DNA of 64,000 nucleotides from Butyrivibrio sp. CB08 (GCF_003625485.1 NZ_RAIR01000001.1:62001-126000), one strand, 5' to 3'. Counted from the stretch's first letter, positions 24,797-34,599 are shown. Notes: a model not told the origin generated them from the letters alone. Numbers and translations: made by a program.

Positions 24797-25747
24797 TTGT
24801 TTAAGAGAGAAAAAGATTCATCTATCTGGGCTTTTTTGCCTGTTACAATACTGACTGCAGTGTTCTGCTGCGTTTTATGGGGTTCAGCATCTCCAGCCAT
24901 CAAAATTGCCTATGAGCTCTTTAAGATTCCGGCCGATGACACGGCTTCAAGGCTGATGCTTGCTGGGGCGAGATTTACAATAGCGGGTGTTATGACAATT
25001 CTTTTTGGCTCCTTACTGGTAAGAAAAGTCCTGATCCCCAAGGCTTCTTCATTAAAGAGCATCGCTATTCTGGCGCTGGTTCAGACTATCGGACAGTACT
25101 ATTTCTTTTTCATGTCACTGGCAAATACCAGCGGCGTCAGGGGATCCCTTATAAATGCGTCAGGTAACTTCCTGGCAGTTTTGTTTGCTGTATACATCTT
25201 CAGACTTGAGAAGATGACACTTAAAAAGATACTTGGATGTATCATAGGATTCCTGGGTATTATAATTGTATTTGGAGGTGGTTCATCTCTTCTTGCGGGA
25301 GAACCCATTACCTTTGCAGGAGAGGGAGCTATGCTGGTTGCTGCCACATTTTATGCAGCATCCGGATGCCTTATAAAGATATTTTCCAGGGATGAGAACC
25401 CTGTTATCCTCAGTGGATATCAGTTCTTTGTTGGCGGAATAGCTCTTTTCATCGTGGGAAAGCTTATGGGCGGAAGCCTTGTGTTCTATAGCACAGGTTG
25501 CGCTTTGAATCTTCTTTATATGGGATTTATCTCTGCTGGTGCATATACCATGTGGGGCGTGCTTCTTAAGTACAATCCGGTCAGCAGAGTATCAATACTT
25601 GGATTTATCAATCCGATAATGGGCGTGGTGCTGTCAGCTCTTTTCCTTGGAGAGTATTCACAGGCATTTTCCCCAAGCAGTTTCCTGGCACTGCTCCTTG
25701 TAAGTGCAGGAATAGTAATCGTTAACATCAATTTGAAAAAGACATAA
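24797..25747 (+). CDS. EamA/DMT-family transporter
   Basis: A 316-residue inner-membrane protein with ten predicted helices arranged as two EamA repeats (first ~15-150, second ~165-310). Seen motifs include AVFCCVLWGSASPAIKIAY, NTSGVRGSLINASGNFLAVL and PVSRVSILGFINPIMGVVLS, the usual signature of drug/metabolite transporters that export amino acids or other small metabolites. The start is TTG at 24797 with GAGGA about seven bases upstream; no in-frame ATG lies near. The substrate is unknown. Confidence 0.9.
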   Translation: MFKREKDSSIWAFLPVTILTAVFCCVLWGSASPAIKIAYELFKIPADDTASRLMLAGARFTIAGVMTILFGSLLVRKVLIPKASSLKSIAILALVQTIGQYYFFFMSLANTSGVRGSLINASGNFLAVLFAVYIFRLEKMTLKKILGCIIGFLGIIIVFGGGSSLLAGEPITFAGEGAMLVAATFYAASGCLIKIFSRDENPVILSGYQFFVGGIALFIVGKLMGGSLVFYSTGCALNLLYMGFISAGAYTMWGVLLKYNPVSRVSILGFINPIMGVVLSALFLGEYSQAFSPSSFLALLLVSAGIVIVNINLKKT

Positions 25748-25760
25748 TGAGAATAGAAAT

Positions 25761-27200
25761 ATGCAAACATATGAAACTGGAAACAGAGAGGAAGCGATAA
25801 AGTACAAACTGACGCTAAGGGAGTGTTTATTTGGTGATGCGAAGTTCTACCGCCGCGTCGCCACTGTTGTTGTGCCAATGATCGTGCAGAATACCCTTAG
25901 TAACATCGTTGGTCTTTTGGACAATATCATGGTTGGACAGGTGGGAACGCTGCCCATGTCGGCGGTTGCCATCGTCAATCAGATCCTGTTCATCTTTTAT
26001 CTGTGTATCTGGGGATCCCTGGCTGGAGCCGGAATATACAGCACCCAGTTCTTTGGGAAAGGAGATATGGACGGAGTAAGGTACTCCATAAGGTTCAAGC
26101 TCCTTACAGCCATTACCATATTTACGGTGGCTGCCTTTATTCTCCATTACCTGGGACCTGACATTATCTCTTTATACATATCTGCAGACACACCAAGTGC
26201 CGACAGAGTAGAGACTCTTGGGTATGCAGTTGGATATCTGGGTATCATGATCGTAGGCCTTGCGCCCTTTAGCCTTACCCAGGTCTATGCCAGTGCCATG
26301 AGAGAGTCTGGCAAGACAACTCTTCCAATGATAGCCAGTATGACAGCTATGGTGATCAACTTCATATTGAATGCGCTTCTCATCTTTGGACTTTTTGGAC
26401 TTCCCAAGATGGGAGTTTTAGGAGCGGCCCTTGCTACAGTTATTTCAAGGTTCACTGAGCTGATTATCGTAGTTTATGGTGCTCACAGGCCTGGTACACA
26501 GTATGGATTCTTTAAGGGGCTGTACAGTCACTTTATGATACCTGGAAACCTGGTAGTACCGATACTTACTAAGTCACTACCTCTTCTTGTCAACGAGTTT
26601 TTGTGGAGCCTTGCTCAGGCAAGCCTTTTACAGGCCTACTCTGTAAGGGGAATTGCCATCATTGCAGCCATGAATATCTGCGGAACAGTGTCGCAGATAT
26701 TCAACGAAGTCTTCTTATCAATAGGTAATTCCACGGGAATTATTGTTGGACAGGAGCTTGGAGCTGACAGACTTATAAATGCCAGAAGAAGCGCCTGGAG
26801 AATGGCGGCTCTTAGCATAATGAGTACATTTGTAATGGGATCACTTCTGGCACTTGCAGCGCCTATCATCCCTCAGATCTACAATACAAGTGATGAGATC
26901 AAGCATCTGGCAACACAGTGCATCTGGGTACTTGCTGCTTGCATGCCAATTCACGCTTATGCCAATGTTTCTTATTTCACCATGCGTTCCGGTGGTAAGA
27001 CAGCAGTTACATTCCTGTTTGACAGCTGCTTTGCCTGGGTGGTTTCAGTGCCAACAGCGTTCATACTTTCAAGATTTACCGCGCTTCCAGCGCTGTACGT
27101 ATTTATGACAGTGTCACTTATTGAGCTGCTGAAGAGCATTATCGGATTCTGCCTGGTAAAGAGCGGAGTCTGGGTTAGGAATATAGTAAAGGCTGCCTGA
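25761..27200 (+). CDS. MATE-family efflux transporter
   Basis: A 479-residue inner-membrane antiporter with about 12 helices and two MatE halves. The first helix region is VATVVVPMIVQNTLSNIVGL, then LDNIMVGQVGTLPMSAVAIV; the second half has SIGNSTGIIVGQELGADRLI. The sequence is typical of the DinF/NorM-like group of clostridial MATE proteins. It follows the EamA gene by 13 bases, so both transporters are probably made from one transcript, and a strong terminator ends it. Its substrate cannot be predicted. It is not closely similar to the MATE protein at 1075. Confidence 0.93.
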   Translation: MQTYETGNREEAIKYKLTLRECLFGDAKFYRRVATVVVPMIVQNTLSNIVGLLDNIMVGQVGTLPMSAVAIVNQILFIFYLCIWGSLAGAGIYSTQFFGKGDMDGVRYSIRFKLLTAITIFTVAAFILHYLGPDIISLYISADTPSADRVETLGYAVGYLGIMIVGLAPFSLTQVYASAMRESGKTTLPMIASMTAMVINFILNALLIFGLFGLPKMGVLGAALATVISRFTELIIVVYGAHRPGTQYGFFKGLYSHFMIPGNLVVPILTKSLPLLVNEFLWSLAQASLLQAYSVRGIAIIAAMNICGTVSQIFNEVFLSIGNSTGIIVGQELGADRLINARRSAWRMAALSIMSTFVMGSLLALAAPIIPQIYNTSDEIKHLATQCIWVLAACMPIHAYANVSYFTMRSGGKTAVTFLFDSCFAWVVSVPTAFILSRFTALPALYVFMTVSLIELLKSIIGFCLVKSGVWVRNIVKAA

Positions 27201-27216
27201 TAAAGGCAGCCTTTTT
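27189..27216 (+). terminator. intrinsic terminator after the MATE gene
   Basis: A perfect 9-bp stem AAGGCTGCC/GGCAGCCTT with a seven-base loop and five T's. It overlaps the last codons of the gene. Confidence 0.95.
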
Positions 27217-27278
27217 ACGTGTTCGATATTACATTGCGGGAGCTTTGCATTAGCAAAATATACGCTTTAGAACTACTA

Positions 27279-27710
27279 TCATGGAGTCAGTGCATACTTT
27301 AGCATGATCTCTGCAAGCTCAGCCTGCTCCTCTGAGGAGAGGTTATCCTGAGCGTATTCCATAAGTCCTGCTGTGTCGCCGCTTGAAATGTAAGACTGAA
27401 CTTCTGGAATATCCTCAAGCTCCACGTTGTTGGCGATGATCTCTGAAACTGTATCCTTGTCTTCTTCTGACATTGATTCTGCGATCTCTTTTACCTTGCC
27501 GTCAGATTTTTCGATGTACTGATCCATGGCCTCGCTGACGATGGCCTTTTTAATTGGATTGGCAGTAGACGTTTTTTCTTCGTTGTTGGCCTCGATTGTC
27601 TCTGCTGAGGACTCAACATCTTTCTTTATGGATTTCTGCGCAAACAGGAAGATTCCGCCTATTACGAGAATTATAACAAGTGTTATCGTAAATGATCTGA
27701 AAGCTTTCAC
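27279..27710 (-). CDS. small membrane-anchored acidic protein
   Basis: Not recognised. A 143-residue protein with one N-terminal membrane helix (ITLVIILVIGGIFLFAQ, about residues 8-24) and a strongly acidic, helical outer or cytoplasmic part. Two similar segments, SEEDKDTVSEIIANNVELED and SSEEQAELAEIMLKYA, may be a divergent repeat. It stands alone on the minus strand, converging on the MATE gene and divergent from the hydrolase lipoprotein at 27835, with a 124-base gap that would hold both promoters. Confidence 0.75.
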   Translation of the reverse strand: MKAFRSFTITLVIILVIGGIFLFAQKSIKKDVESSAETIEANNEEKTSTANPIKKAIVSEAMDQYIEKSDGKVKEIAESMSEEDKDTVSEIIANNVELEDIPEVQSYISSGDTAGLMEYAQDNLSSEEQAELAEIMLKYALTP

Positions 27711-27834
27711 GGTGATGATCCTTTCGTAAATCTTCTATTTTTTAGTTTGGTTTAAAGTATTGGATATACAATAACCTTATGAATTATAATGCTGTAAAAG
27801 AATCATGTCAAAAAGGCTAAAGAGGAGACTTAGC

Positions 27835-28704
27835 ATGAAAAGAGTCTTATCCGGAAAATATAAAATACAGGCGCTGATACTTATGGCTGTGCTGCTGCTT
27901 ACAGCCTGCGGAAGCGCAAGCACTGCGCCCAAGCAGGAATCCAGCACTTCAGCCACCGATGCATCCCTTACTGTGACATGCCTTAAGGCTGGCGCTGCGG
28001 ATGCCTTTGTCCTTATCTCAGACAACCACGTCACCATCATTGACACCGGCCTTGATAAGAAGGGCGAGAAGCTTGTAAAGTTTCTTGATGAGCAGGGCAT
28101 AACCAGGATAGATGAGATGATCCTGACCCACTTTGATAAGGATCATGTGGGCGGAGCTGACCATGTTTTAGAGAACTATGAAGTTGGCACAGTTTATACA
28201 ACCTATCATTCCAAGGAATCCGACGATATCACAGAATACCTGAATGCCCTAAAAGCTGCAGGTATGGAGGAAACAGAGGTAACTGAGACGATAAGCTACG
28301 AGGCAGATGGGATCTCTTTTACCATATATCCACCGAAGGCCAGGACCTATCTTGAAAAGGAGAGCAACAACTCATCTCTTGCAATCAAGGTGACTTTTGG
28401 CGAAAATTCCATGCTCTTTGCCGGGGATGCAGAGTACGAGCGACTGTCAGAGCTCATGAGCATCGATGAAATAAGAGGCTGCACGATTTTAAAGGTCCCA
28501 CACCACGGCCGCTTTAACGACAACTCCAGGGCCTTTATAGAGTACGTGAACCCTGAGTATGCGGTCATAACCTCCAGCAAAGCTGACCCGGGAGACCAGG
28601 AAGTGCTTGACGCCCTTGATTCTATCGGAGCTGCAACATACTTTACCAAAGACGGAGCTATCACAATTTCGATCACCGCAAATAAAGTGGACTTTCAGCA
28701 GTGA
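27835..28704 (+). CDS. ComEC-like metallo-beta-lactamase-fold lipoprotein
   Basis: A 289-residue exported lipoprotein. The signal peptide ends at MAVLLLTACGS (lipobox Cys near residue 26). The mature part is a metallo-beta-lactamase fold: LTVTCLKAGAADAFVLIS, the metal site ILTHFDKDHVGGAD (HxDxDH), FAGDAEYE and ILKVPHHGRFNDNS. This matches the C-terminal domain of ComEC, which degrades or processes DNA at the surface during uptake, but many stand-alone relatives have unknown substrates. The ATG at 27835 has GAGGAG seven bases ahead; an earlier in-frame start at 27805 would spoil the signal peptide. Confidence 0.9.
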   Translation: MKRVLSGKYKIQALILMAVLLLTACGSASTAPKQESSTSATDASLTVTCLKAGAADAFVLISDNHVTIIDTGLDKKGEKLVKFLDEQGITRIDEMILTHFDKDHVGGADHVLENYEVGTVYTTYHSKESDDITEYLNALKAAGMEETEVTETISYEADGISFTIYPPKARTYLEKESNNSSLAIKVTFGENSMLFAGDAEYERLSELMSIDEIRGCTILKVPHHGRFNDNSRAFIEYVNPEYAVITSSKADPGDQEVLDALDSIGAATYFTKDGAITISITANKVDFQQ

Positions 28705-28725
28705 ATCTAGTAATATTGATGTGTT

Positions 28726-30057
28726 ATGGACTTATTTCAGTATATGCGCGAGAACAATATGGAAAAAGAATCTCCGCTTGCCGCCAGGATGCGCCCAAGG
28801 ACCCTCGATGAGGTAGTTGGACAACAGCACATCATTGGTAAGGACAAGCTTCTTTATCGTGCAATTTCCGCAGACAAATTAAACTCCATAATTCTCTATG
28901 GCCCTCCAGGAACTGGTAAGACTACCCTTGCCAAGGTTATCGCTAATACCACCAAGGCTGAGTTTACCCAGATCAACGCCACAATCGCTGGCAAAAAGGA
29001 CATGGAAGAGGTGGTAGGAAAGGCCAAGGACAATCTTGGCATGTATGGCAAGAAGACCATCCTCTTTATAGACGAGATCCACAGGTTCAACAAGGGCCAG
29101 CAGGACTACCTTCTGCCCTTTGTAGAGGATGGAACAGTGGTGCTTATTGGCGCGACCACTGAGAACCCTTATTTTGAGGTCAACGGGGCTCTTATTTCCA
29201 GGTCCATCATCTTCGAACTCAAACCACTTTCAAGTGACAATATAAAAGAGCTGTTGCACCGTGCAGTTACAGACACAGAGCGGGGCATGGGCTCCTACAA
29301 GGCTGTGCTTGAGGACGATGCTGCAGATTTCCTCGCTGACATAGCAGACGGCGATGCAAGGCACGCCCTAAACGCCATAGAGCTTGGCATTATGACAACA
29401 GACAGGTCAGAGGATGGCCTGATCCACATAACAAGAGATGTGGCTGAGGAGTGTATCCAGAGGAAGGTTGCCAGATATGACAAGGACGGCGACAACCACT
29501 ACGACACCATTTCAGCTTTCATAAAGAGCATGCGCGGTTCTGACCCGGATGCAGCAGTTTATTACCTTGCAAGAATGCTTGATGCAGGCGAGGACCCCAA
29601 GTTCATCGTAAGGCGTATGATGGTCTGCGCCTCTGAGGATGTGGGCAATGCTGATCCACAGGCCCTTCAGGTGGCAGTAGCGGCGTCTCTTGCAGTTGAG
29701 AGACTAGGTATGCCTGAAGCCCGTATCACACTGGCACAGGCAGTTACATATATAGCCACAGCGCCTAAGAGCAATGCTGCATATCTTGCAGTTGATGAGG
29801 CGATCCAGACTGTCAGGGAGACAGGAAACCTTCCGATTCCTGCCCATCTTCAGGATGCCCACTATAAGAGCGCTGGCAAGCTCGGCCACGGCATAGGCTA
29901 CAAGTATGCCCATGATTACAAGGACCACTATGTGAAACAGCAGTATCTTCCTTACGAGCTCAATGGAAAAGAGTTCTACAACCCCACAGGTAATGGCTAT
30001 GAGCTTAAGATAAGGGATCATATGAAGTGGTTAAAAGAAAGAGCAGAAGATGAGTAA
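28726..30057 (+). CDS. rarA: replication-associated recombination protein A (RarA/MgsA)
   Basis: A 443-residue AAA+ ATPase of the clamp-loader group that acts at stalled replication forks. Order of parts: N-terminal PLAARMRPRTLDEVVGQQHI, Walker A YGPPGTGKTTLAK (residues ~62-74), Walker B KTILFIDEIHRFNKGQQDYL, sensor IGATTENPYFEVNGALISRS, then the C-terminal helical tetramerisation domain with LPIPAHLQDAHYKSAGKLGH. Length is normal for the family. It overlaps the next gene by eight bases. The window also holds AddAB and another helicase, so several repair functions lie nearby. Confidence 0.96.
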   Translation: MDLFQYMRENNMEKESPLAARMRPRTLDEVVGQQHIIGKDKLLYRAISADKLNSIILYGPPGTGKTTLAKVIANTTKAEFTQINATIAGKKDMEEVVGKAKDNLGMYGKKTILFIDEIHRFNKGQQDYLLPFVEDGTVVLIGATTENPYFEVNGALISRSIIFELKPLSSDNIKELLHRAVTDTERGMGSYKAVLEDDAADFLADIADGDARHALNAIELGIMTTDRSEDGLIHITRDVAEECIQRKVARYDKDGDNHYDTISAFIKSMRGSDPDAAVYYLARMLDAGEDPKFIVRRMMVCASEDVGNADPQALQVAVAASLAVERLGMPEARITLAQAVTYIATAPKSNAAYLAVDEAIQTVRETGNLPIPAHLQDAHYKSAGKLGHGIGYKYAHDYKDHYVKQQYLPYELNGKEFYNPTGNGYELKIRDHMKWLKERAEDE

Positions 30058-31867
30058 TACCAGGAGAAGAAGAACCGGGCGCAAGGCCCGCAGAAATAGA
30101 AGAGCAGTCATACTGTCCATCGCTGCAAGCGGCATTTTGCTTGCACTGGTAATTGGCCTTTGTCTGTGGCTCTTTTTATCAGGAAGACAGGACGAGGCTG
30201 AACTTGCTGAGAAAGAGAGATTGCAGGAACAGGCCCTTTTTGAGGCTTCGCTTCAGGAAGAAGAGGAGAGGAACGCTGAATTTATAAACGCTGCCACCAT
30301 CGATCATATCGTTGGCGCCGGAAGACAGGTATCCAAGGCCCTTTCCTTAAGACCAGCAACAGTTGAGATGACTGATGAGAACAGGGCTGAGTTTGTTAAT
30401 ATCCTCAGCTGCAACATTGTAGAATCCAGCAAGGTTGAGGTTTCTGTAGCTTCAGAGGGAATCCCTAAGAGCGACGATAAGTACTACTACCTTTTTGAAC
30501 AGGCTACCTACGAAGAGTCTTTAGATGAGACAAAAGAGCCTATCGCCAAGATCTACAAGGATGATGAGACATCTTTTTCTGTGGACCTCAACAAAGGCGC
30601 GGAGAATACAAGGCTCTTTTCCAAGTTCCAGGTGGCAGTCAAGATGGACGATAAGTTCGTTCCAATAAGCCACGCCAAGTACATCACTAATCCCGGTGCC
30701 TGTGCGGGCTACAGCTATGGAGGCATGAGCCACAAGTCTATCAAGGGTATTCTTCCGGATCCACTTCGTATCGGAGAACTTCAGGACCTTGGCTGCGAAT
30801 ACGCCACATATAATATTCCGCTTAATCACATCCTGGTCACATCAGGAGGTATTTCATACAGCTACGGCGGAGTGACCTATCACTTCAATGAGCGCATTAT
30901 CAACGACTACGACATGCTCTTTAAGCGCCTTAACAACATGGGCATTGACGTTGCGGCTATTATCTTAAATAACGCCAGCACATCAGCATATCCTGAGATA
31001 ACACATCCAAGCGCAAGAAGCGGATCAACAGCGCCCTACTACATGTTCAATGCGGCAGATGAGCGCGGAGTTAAGGCACTTGCTGCAATCGGAAGCTTTC
31101 TGGCTAACAGATACTCAGGCTCAGGCCACGGCAATGTCAGCATGTGGATCATCGCCAATGAGGTCAATGCCAGAAGAGAGTACAACTACATGTCCAACAC
31201 GGACGTTAATACCTACACCGTTGCATTTACCAGGGCTTTCAGGGTGTTCTACAACGCCATCAAGAGCCAGAATTCAGCTGCCCAGGTCTATATTCCAATC
31301 GACCAGCGCTGGACATATAATACGGAAAAGACAGGTGACTACGACGCCAAGGATGTCCTCGATATCTTTGCTGCTTCCCTGTCAGAGTATGGCAACATCG
31401 ACTGGGGCCTTGCTGCCCACCCATACTCTTTCCCTAATGGAAATACAGCTTTCTGGAAGTCGTCCAAGTATGTCAATCACACTGATACAACACCATGTAT
31501 CACAATGGACAACATCGAGGTTTTGACCAACTACATGAAGCGGGATGCCATGCTTGATACGTCGGGCAACGTAAGGTCAATTATCCTCAGCGAGATAGGC
31601 TATTCATCAACATCCGGACAGGCTCTTCAGGCAGCAGCTTTCGCCTACGCCTACACCATTATGGAGAAAAATGGCTATATTGACGCACTGATGCTCTCAA
31701 GGCAGACAGATGCTTCTGATGAGATAGCGGCCCTGGGCCTTGCCCTTGGACTTCAGACCACAGGTGGCGGAAAAAAGCAGATCTACAACGTATTTAAATA
31801 TATAGATACTGACAAGCGAGACGAAGTGGTATCTTTTGCTTATGATATAGTAGGTAAAACCTTTTAA
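30050..31867 (+). CDS. DUF5722 membrane-anchored protein (TIM-barrel glycosidase-like)
   Basis: A 605-residue surface protein. A very basic N-terminus (RRRRTGRKARRNRRA) precedes one membrane helix at residues ~23-45, followed by a glutamate-rich coiled coil to ~75. The remainder has a beta-rich part (~90-215) and an alpha/beta part (~220-600) with NEVNARREYNYM and HPYSFPNGNTAFWKS, which resembles glycoside hydrolase barrels. I assign it to DUF5722 from memory of the family pattern; no activity is known to me. The ATG lies inside the end of rarA (eight-base overlap), so the two are probably co-transcribed although unrelated. Confidence 0.82.
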   Translation: MSNTRRRRTGRKARRNRRAVILSIAASGILLALVIGLCLWLFLSGRQDEAELAEKERLQEQALFEASLQEEEERNAEFINAATIDHIVGAGRQVSKALSLRPATVEMTDENRAEFVNILSCNIVESSKVEVSVASEGIPKSDDKYYYLFEQATYEESLDETKEPIAKIYKDDETSFSVDLNKGAENTRLFSKFQVAVKMDDKFVPISHAKYITNPGACAGYSYGGMSHKSIKGILPDPLRIGELQDLGCEYATYNIPLNHILVTSGGISYSYGGVTYHFNERIINDYDMLFKRLNNMGIDVAAIILNNASTSAYPEITHPSARSGSTAPYYMFNAADERGVKALAAIGSFLANRYSGSGHGNVSMWIIANEVNARREYNYMSNTDVNTYTVAFTRAFRVFYNAIKSQNSAAQVYIPIDQRWTYNTEKTGDYDAKDVLDIFAASLSEYGNIDWGLAAHPYSFPNGNTAFWKSSKYVNHTDTTPCITMDNIEVLTNYMKRDAMLDTSGNVRSIILSEIGYSSTSGQALQAAAFAYAYTIMEKNGYIDALMLSRQTDASDEIAALGLALGLQTTGGGKKQIYNVFKYIDTDKRDEVVSFAYDIVGKTF

Positions 31868-31884
31868 ACCATAGGAGGAGCGGT

Positions 31885-33039
31885 ATGACAAACGCAGAGA
31901 AAGCACTTAAACTTCACGAAGAATGGCAGGGCAAGCTGGAGATCAGATCAAAGGCTGAGGTTAAATCAAGAGAGGACCTGGCACTTGCCTATACACCTGG
32001 TGTTGCAGAGCCTTGTAAGCTCATAGCACAGGACAAGGACCTTGCCTATAAATACACCATCAAATCCAACACTATCGCCGTTGTTTCAGACGGAAGTGCT
32101 GTTCTCGGTCTTGGCAATATCGGACCTCACGCAGCTATGCCTGTTATGGAGGGTAAGGCTGTTCTATTTAAGGAGTTTGGCGGAGTTAACGCCATTCCGA
32201 TCTGCCTGGACACCCAGGATACAGAGGAGATCATCAAGGCTGTTAAGTACCTGGCTCCCGGCTTTGGCGGCATCAACCTCGAGGATATCTCAGCTCCAAG
32301 ATGCTTTGAGATCGAGGAGAGGTTAAAAGAGATGCTGGATATCCCTGTATTTCACGACGACCAGCACGGTACAGCCATCGTTGTACTTGCAGGAATAATA
32401 AACGGCCTTAAGGTTGTCGGTAAAAAGAAAGAGGAGTGCAAGGTTATCGTAAACGGCGCAGGAAGCGCAGGAATCGCCATTACAAGACTTCTTTTAAGCT
32501 ACGGCTTTAAGAACGTAACTCTCTGCGATAAGGTGGGTATTCTTAATAAGAACACAGAGGGACTTAACTGGATGCAGGAGAAGATGATGGAAGTCACCAA
32601 TCCTGAACAGCTTTCAGGAACTCTTGCAGATGCCCTCAAGGGAGCAGACATCTTTGTTGGTGTTTCAGCGCCTGGTATCGTGACAAAAGAGATGGCGGCA
32701 GCAATGAACAAGGATGCCATCATGTTTGCTATGGCAAACCCTGTTCCAGAGATCATGCCAGACCTTGCAAAGGAAGCAGGCGTAAGAGTTATCGGAACCG
32801 GCAGAAGCGACTTCCCAAATCAGGTCAACAATGTACTTGTTTTCCCTGGAATATTCAGAGGTGCTCTTGAAGTAAGGGCAAAACAGATAACAGAGGAGAT
32901 GAAGCTGGCAGCAGCAGAGGCTCTTGCAGGTCTTGTACCTGACGAGGAGCTCAGCGATGTTAACATCCTTCCTGCAGCTTTTGATCCACGAGTAGCAGAT
33001 GTAATAAGCAGTGCTGTTAAGGCACATGTGAAGGAATAA
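31885..33039 (+). CDS. malic enzyme, oxaloacetate-decarboxylating
   Basis: Oxidatively decarboxylates malate to pyruvate, giving NADH or NADPH. The 384-residue protein is the short bacterial form without a phosphotransacetylase tail. It shows LAYTPGVAEPCKLIAQD, the metal-site region PVFHDDQHGTAIVVLAGIIN, the Rossmann motif VNGAGSAGIAITRLLL and FAMANPVPEIMPDLAKEAG. AGGAGGAG lies eight bases upstream of the ATG. Cofactor choice cannot be settled by eye. It is followed 13 bases later by the DUF4364 gene, an arrangement worth noting because both are conserved in Lachnospiraceae. Confidence 0.95.
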   Translation: MTNAEKALKLHEEWQGKLEIRSKAEVKSREDLALAYTPGVAEPCKLIAQDKDLAYKYTIKSNTIAVVSDGSAVLGLGNIGPHAAMPVMEGKAVLFKEFGGVNAIPICLDTQDTEEIIKAVKYLAPGFGGINLEDISAPRCFEIEERLKEMLDIPVFHDDQHGTAIVVLAGIINGLKVVGKKKEECKVIVNGAGSAGIAITRLLLSYGFKNVTLCDKVGILNKNTEGLNWMQEKMMEVTNPEQLSGTLADALKGADIFVGVSAPGIVTKEMAAAMNKDAIMFAMANPVPEIMPDLAKEAGVRVIGTGRSDFPNQVNNVLVFPGIFRGALEVRAKQITEEMKLAAAEALAGLVPDEELSDVNILPAAFDPRVADVISSAVKAHVKE

Positions 33040-33052
33040 TGGAGCATAAGTT

Positions 33053-33574
33053 TTGAGTTCGCAATATCTTACCTTATATAAAATGCTGGTCTTGTACATG
33101 CTTAAGCGCTGCGAGGTACCTCTTTCCAAGTCTCAGATCTATGATTTCATTTTGGAAAAAGAGTATACGAACTACATGACCTTGCAGGAAGCCTTTAGTG
33201 AACTGGCTTCCACAGACCTTATAAGTGAAAAGACCATGGCCAACAGGACCTACCTTGAAATTACAAAGGAAGGAGCCCAGACCTTAGAGTTTTTTGGAAA
33301 CAGAATAAACCCTTCAATCAGGCAGGAAATCGACGAGTATCTTAAGGACAACAGCATGAAACTTCGAAATGAGTCCGCTGTACTTGGCGATTACAAGAAG
33401 ACTGCAGAGAATGAGTACACAGTGCAGCTCATGGTAAAGGAAAATGGCAGCAGCATAGTGGACATTAATCTCCCGGTACCGACAGAGGAGATGGCACAGG
33501 CGATGATAGACAACTGGCAGAAGAACAGCCAGGATATTTATCAGTATGTTTTTAGCCGTTTGATGGAAAATTAA
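33053..33574 (+). CDS. DUF4364 family protein, winged-helix-like
   Basis: A 173-residue cytoplasmic protein. The first ~75 residues look like a winged helix: YTLY-type start with LYKMLVLYMLKRCEVPLSKS, ITKEGAQTLEFFGNRI, as in PadR/MarR-like regulators. The rest is an alpha/beta domain with YTVQLMVKENGSSIVDINLP. The pattern matches DUF4364, a clostridial family of presumed regulators without known target. The start is TTG at 33053 with weak signals; the next in-frame ATG (33083) would cut into the first helix. It probably shares a transcript with malic enzyme. Confidence 0.85.
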   Translation: MSSQYLTLYKMLVLYMLKRCEVPLSKSQIYDFILEKEYTNYMTLQEAFSELASTDLISEKTMANRTYLEITKEGAQTLEFFGNRINPSIRQEIDEYLKDNSMKLRNESAVLGDYKKTAENEYTVQLMVKENGSSIVDINLPVPTEEMAQAMIDNWQKNSQDIYQYVFSRLMEN

Positions 33575-33580
33575 CGTGAT

Positions 33581-33609
33581 TTGACATATACTTTCGGCTA
33601 ATGTAAAAT
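33581..33609 (+). promoter_or_regulatory. promoter placed for a leaderless transcript
   Basis: TTGACA at 33581-33586, 17-bp spacer, TAAAAT at 33604-33609. The ATG of the next gene is at 33619, so the expected transcription start falls within about four bases of the start codon. Confidence 0.8.
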
Positions 33610-33618
33610 CTTCAAACG

Positions 33619-34599
33619 ATGAAACGAAAACACATAAATAAAAGCAACTTAATACTACTTACAGCTTTCGCAGCAGTCTTTTCTTTTGTGGTATTTTCAG
33701 CAGCTGGAAGAGACAGAAACGCTTATGAGAACATGGAGGCAGGAACTCTTTCCAGCAAAGAGGTAGTTGATTCCATGGCCAGCACCATTGACAGTGCAGC
33801 AGTAGCATGTGTTTCTGCTCTTGAAGGCGAGACACCAGAGACAGTAACAGTATCTAATGAAGAGAACACTACATTTCTTGAGAGGACTCTTTTTACTGTA
33901 ACCAGATATGAGACACCAGTAACAATGTACACCAGCGATACAGTCAATGTCCGTTCCGGAGCAGGTACAGACTATGACAAGATTGGTAAGCTTAAGTGGG
34001 GTACCGAGACTACAGTAATGGGTGAGACTGATAATGGATGGTACGAGGTGGCATATAACGACGCCACAGCCTTTATTATCGGAGACTTCATGGTCACAGA
34101 ACTTCCAAGTATCCCGATGTTATTTGTAGGAGACTCCAGAACCGTACAGATGAAGATGGCTGTGGGTTCTACAGATAAGGAATATATTGCCAAGATTGGC
34201 GAGGGATACAACTGGTTCAAGAACACAGCTCTTTCTGAGATTCCTCACTATGCAGGCAGTGGCACATCACTTATCATCAACTTTGGAGTTAATGATCTTG
34301 GCAATGCCAGCAAGTATATCAAGCTTGTAAACAGCAATGTAGATGCATGGACTGAGGCTGGTATAACCGTTTACTATGCAGCAGTTACTCCTGTTGGCGA
34401 GGGCGCATCAGTAACCAATGCCCAGATTGAGCAGTTTAATTCCCGTCTTCAGTCAGAGCTTGATCCAAGGGTTATCTGGATCGACGGTTATTCATACCTG
34501 TCACAGACAGGATTTAGCGCACCAGATGGTTTGCATTACAGTGCAGACACCTATAGAAACCTGTATTCATACTATATTTCAGTTCTGAGTCAGGCATAA
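33619..34599 (+). CDS. secreted SH3b-SGNH/GDSL hydrolase-like protein
   Basis: A 326-residue exported protein. Residues ~8-30 are a signal or anchor helix. An SH3b domain follows at ~95-150 (DTVNVRSGAGTDYDKIGKL; DNGWYEVAYNDATAFI). The C-terminal ~170 residues fit an SGNH hydrolase: MLFVGDSRTVQMKMA with the nucleophile Ser, INFGVNDLGNAS with the Gly/Asn, and APDGLHYSADTY with the Asp-His pair. It may remove acyl groups from cell-wall or polysaccharide material, with SH3b binding peptidoglycan. No ribosome site is visible and the promoter lies just upstream, so the mRNA is probably leaderless. Confidence 0.87.
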   Translation: MKRKHINKSNLILLTAFAAVFSFVVFSAAGRDRNAYENMEAGTLSSKEVVDSMASTIDSAAVACVSALEGETPETVTVSNEENTTFLERTLFTVTRYETPVTMYTSDTVNVRSGAGTDYDKIGKLKWGTETTVMGETDNGWYEVAYNDATAFIIGDFMVTELPSIPMLFVGDSRTVQMKMAVGSTDKEYIAKIGEGYNWFKNTALSEIPHYAGSGTSLIINFGVNDLGNASKYIKLVNSNVDAWTEAGITVYYAAVTPVGEGASVTNAQIEQFNSRLQSELDPRVIWIDGYSYLSQTGFSAPDGLHYSADTYRNLYSYYISVLSQA

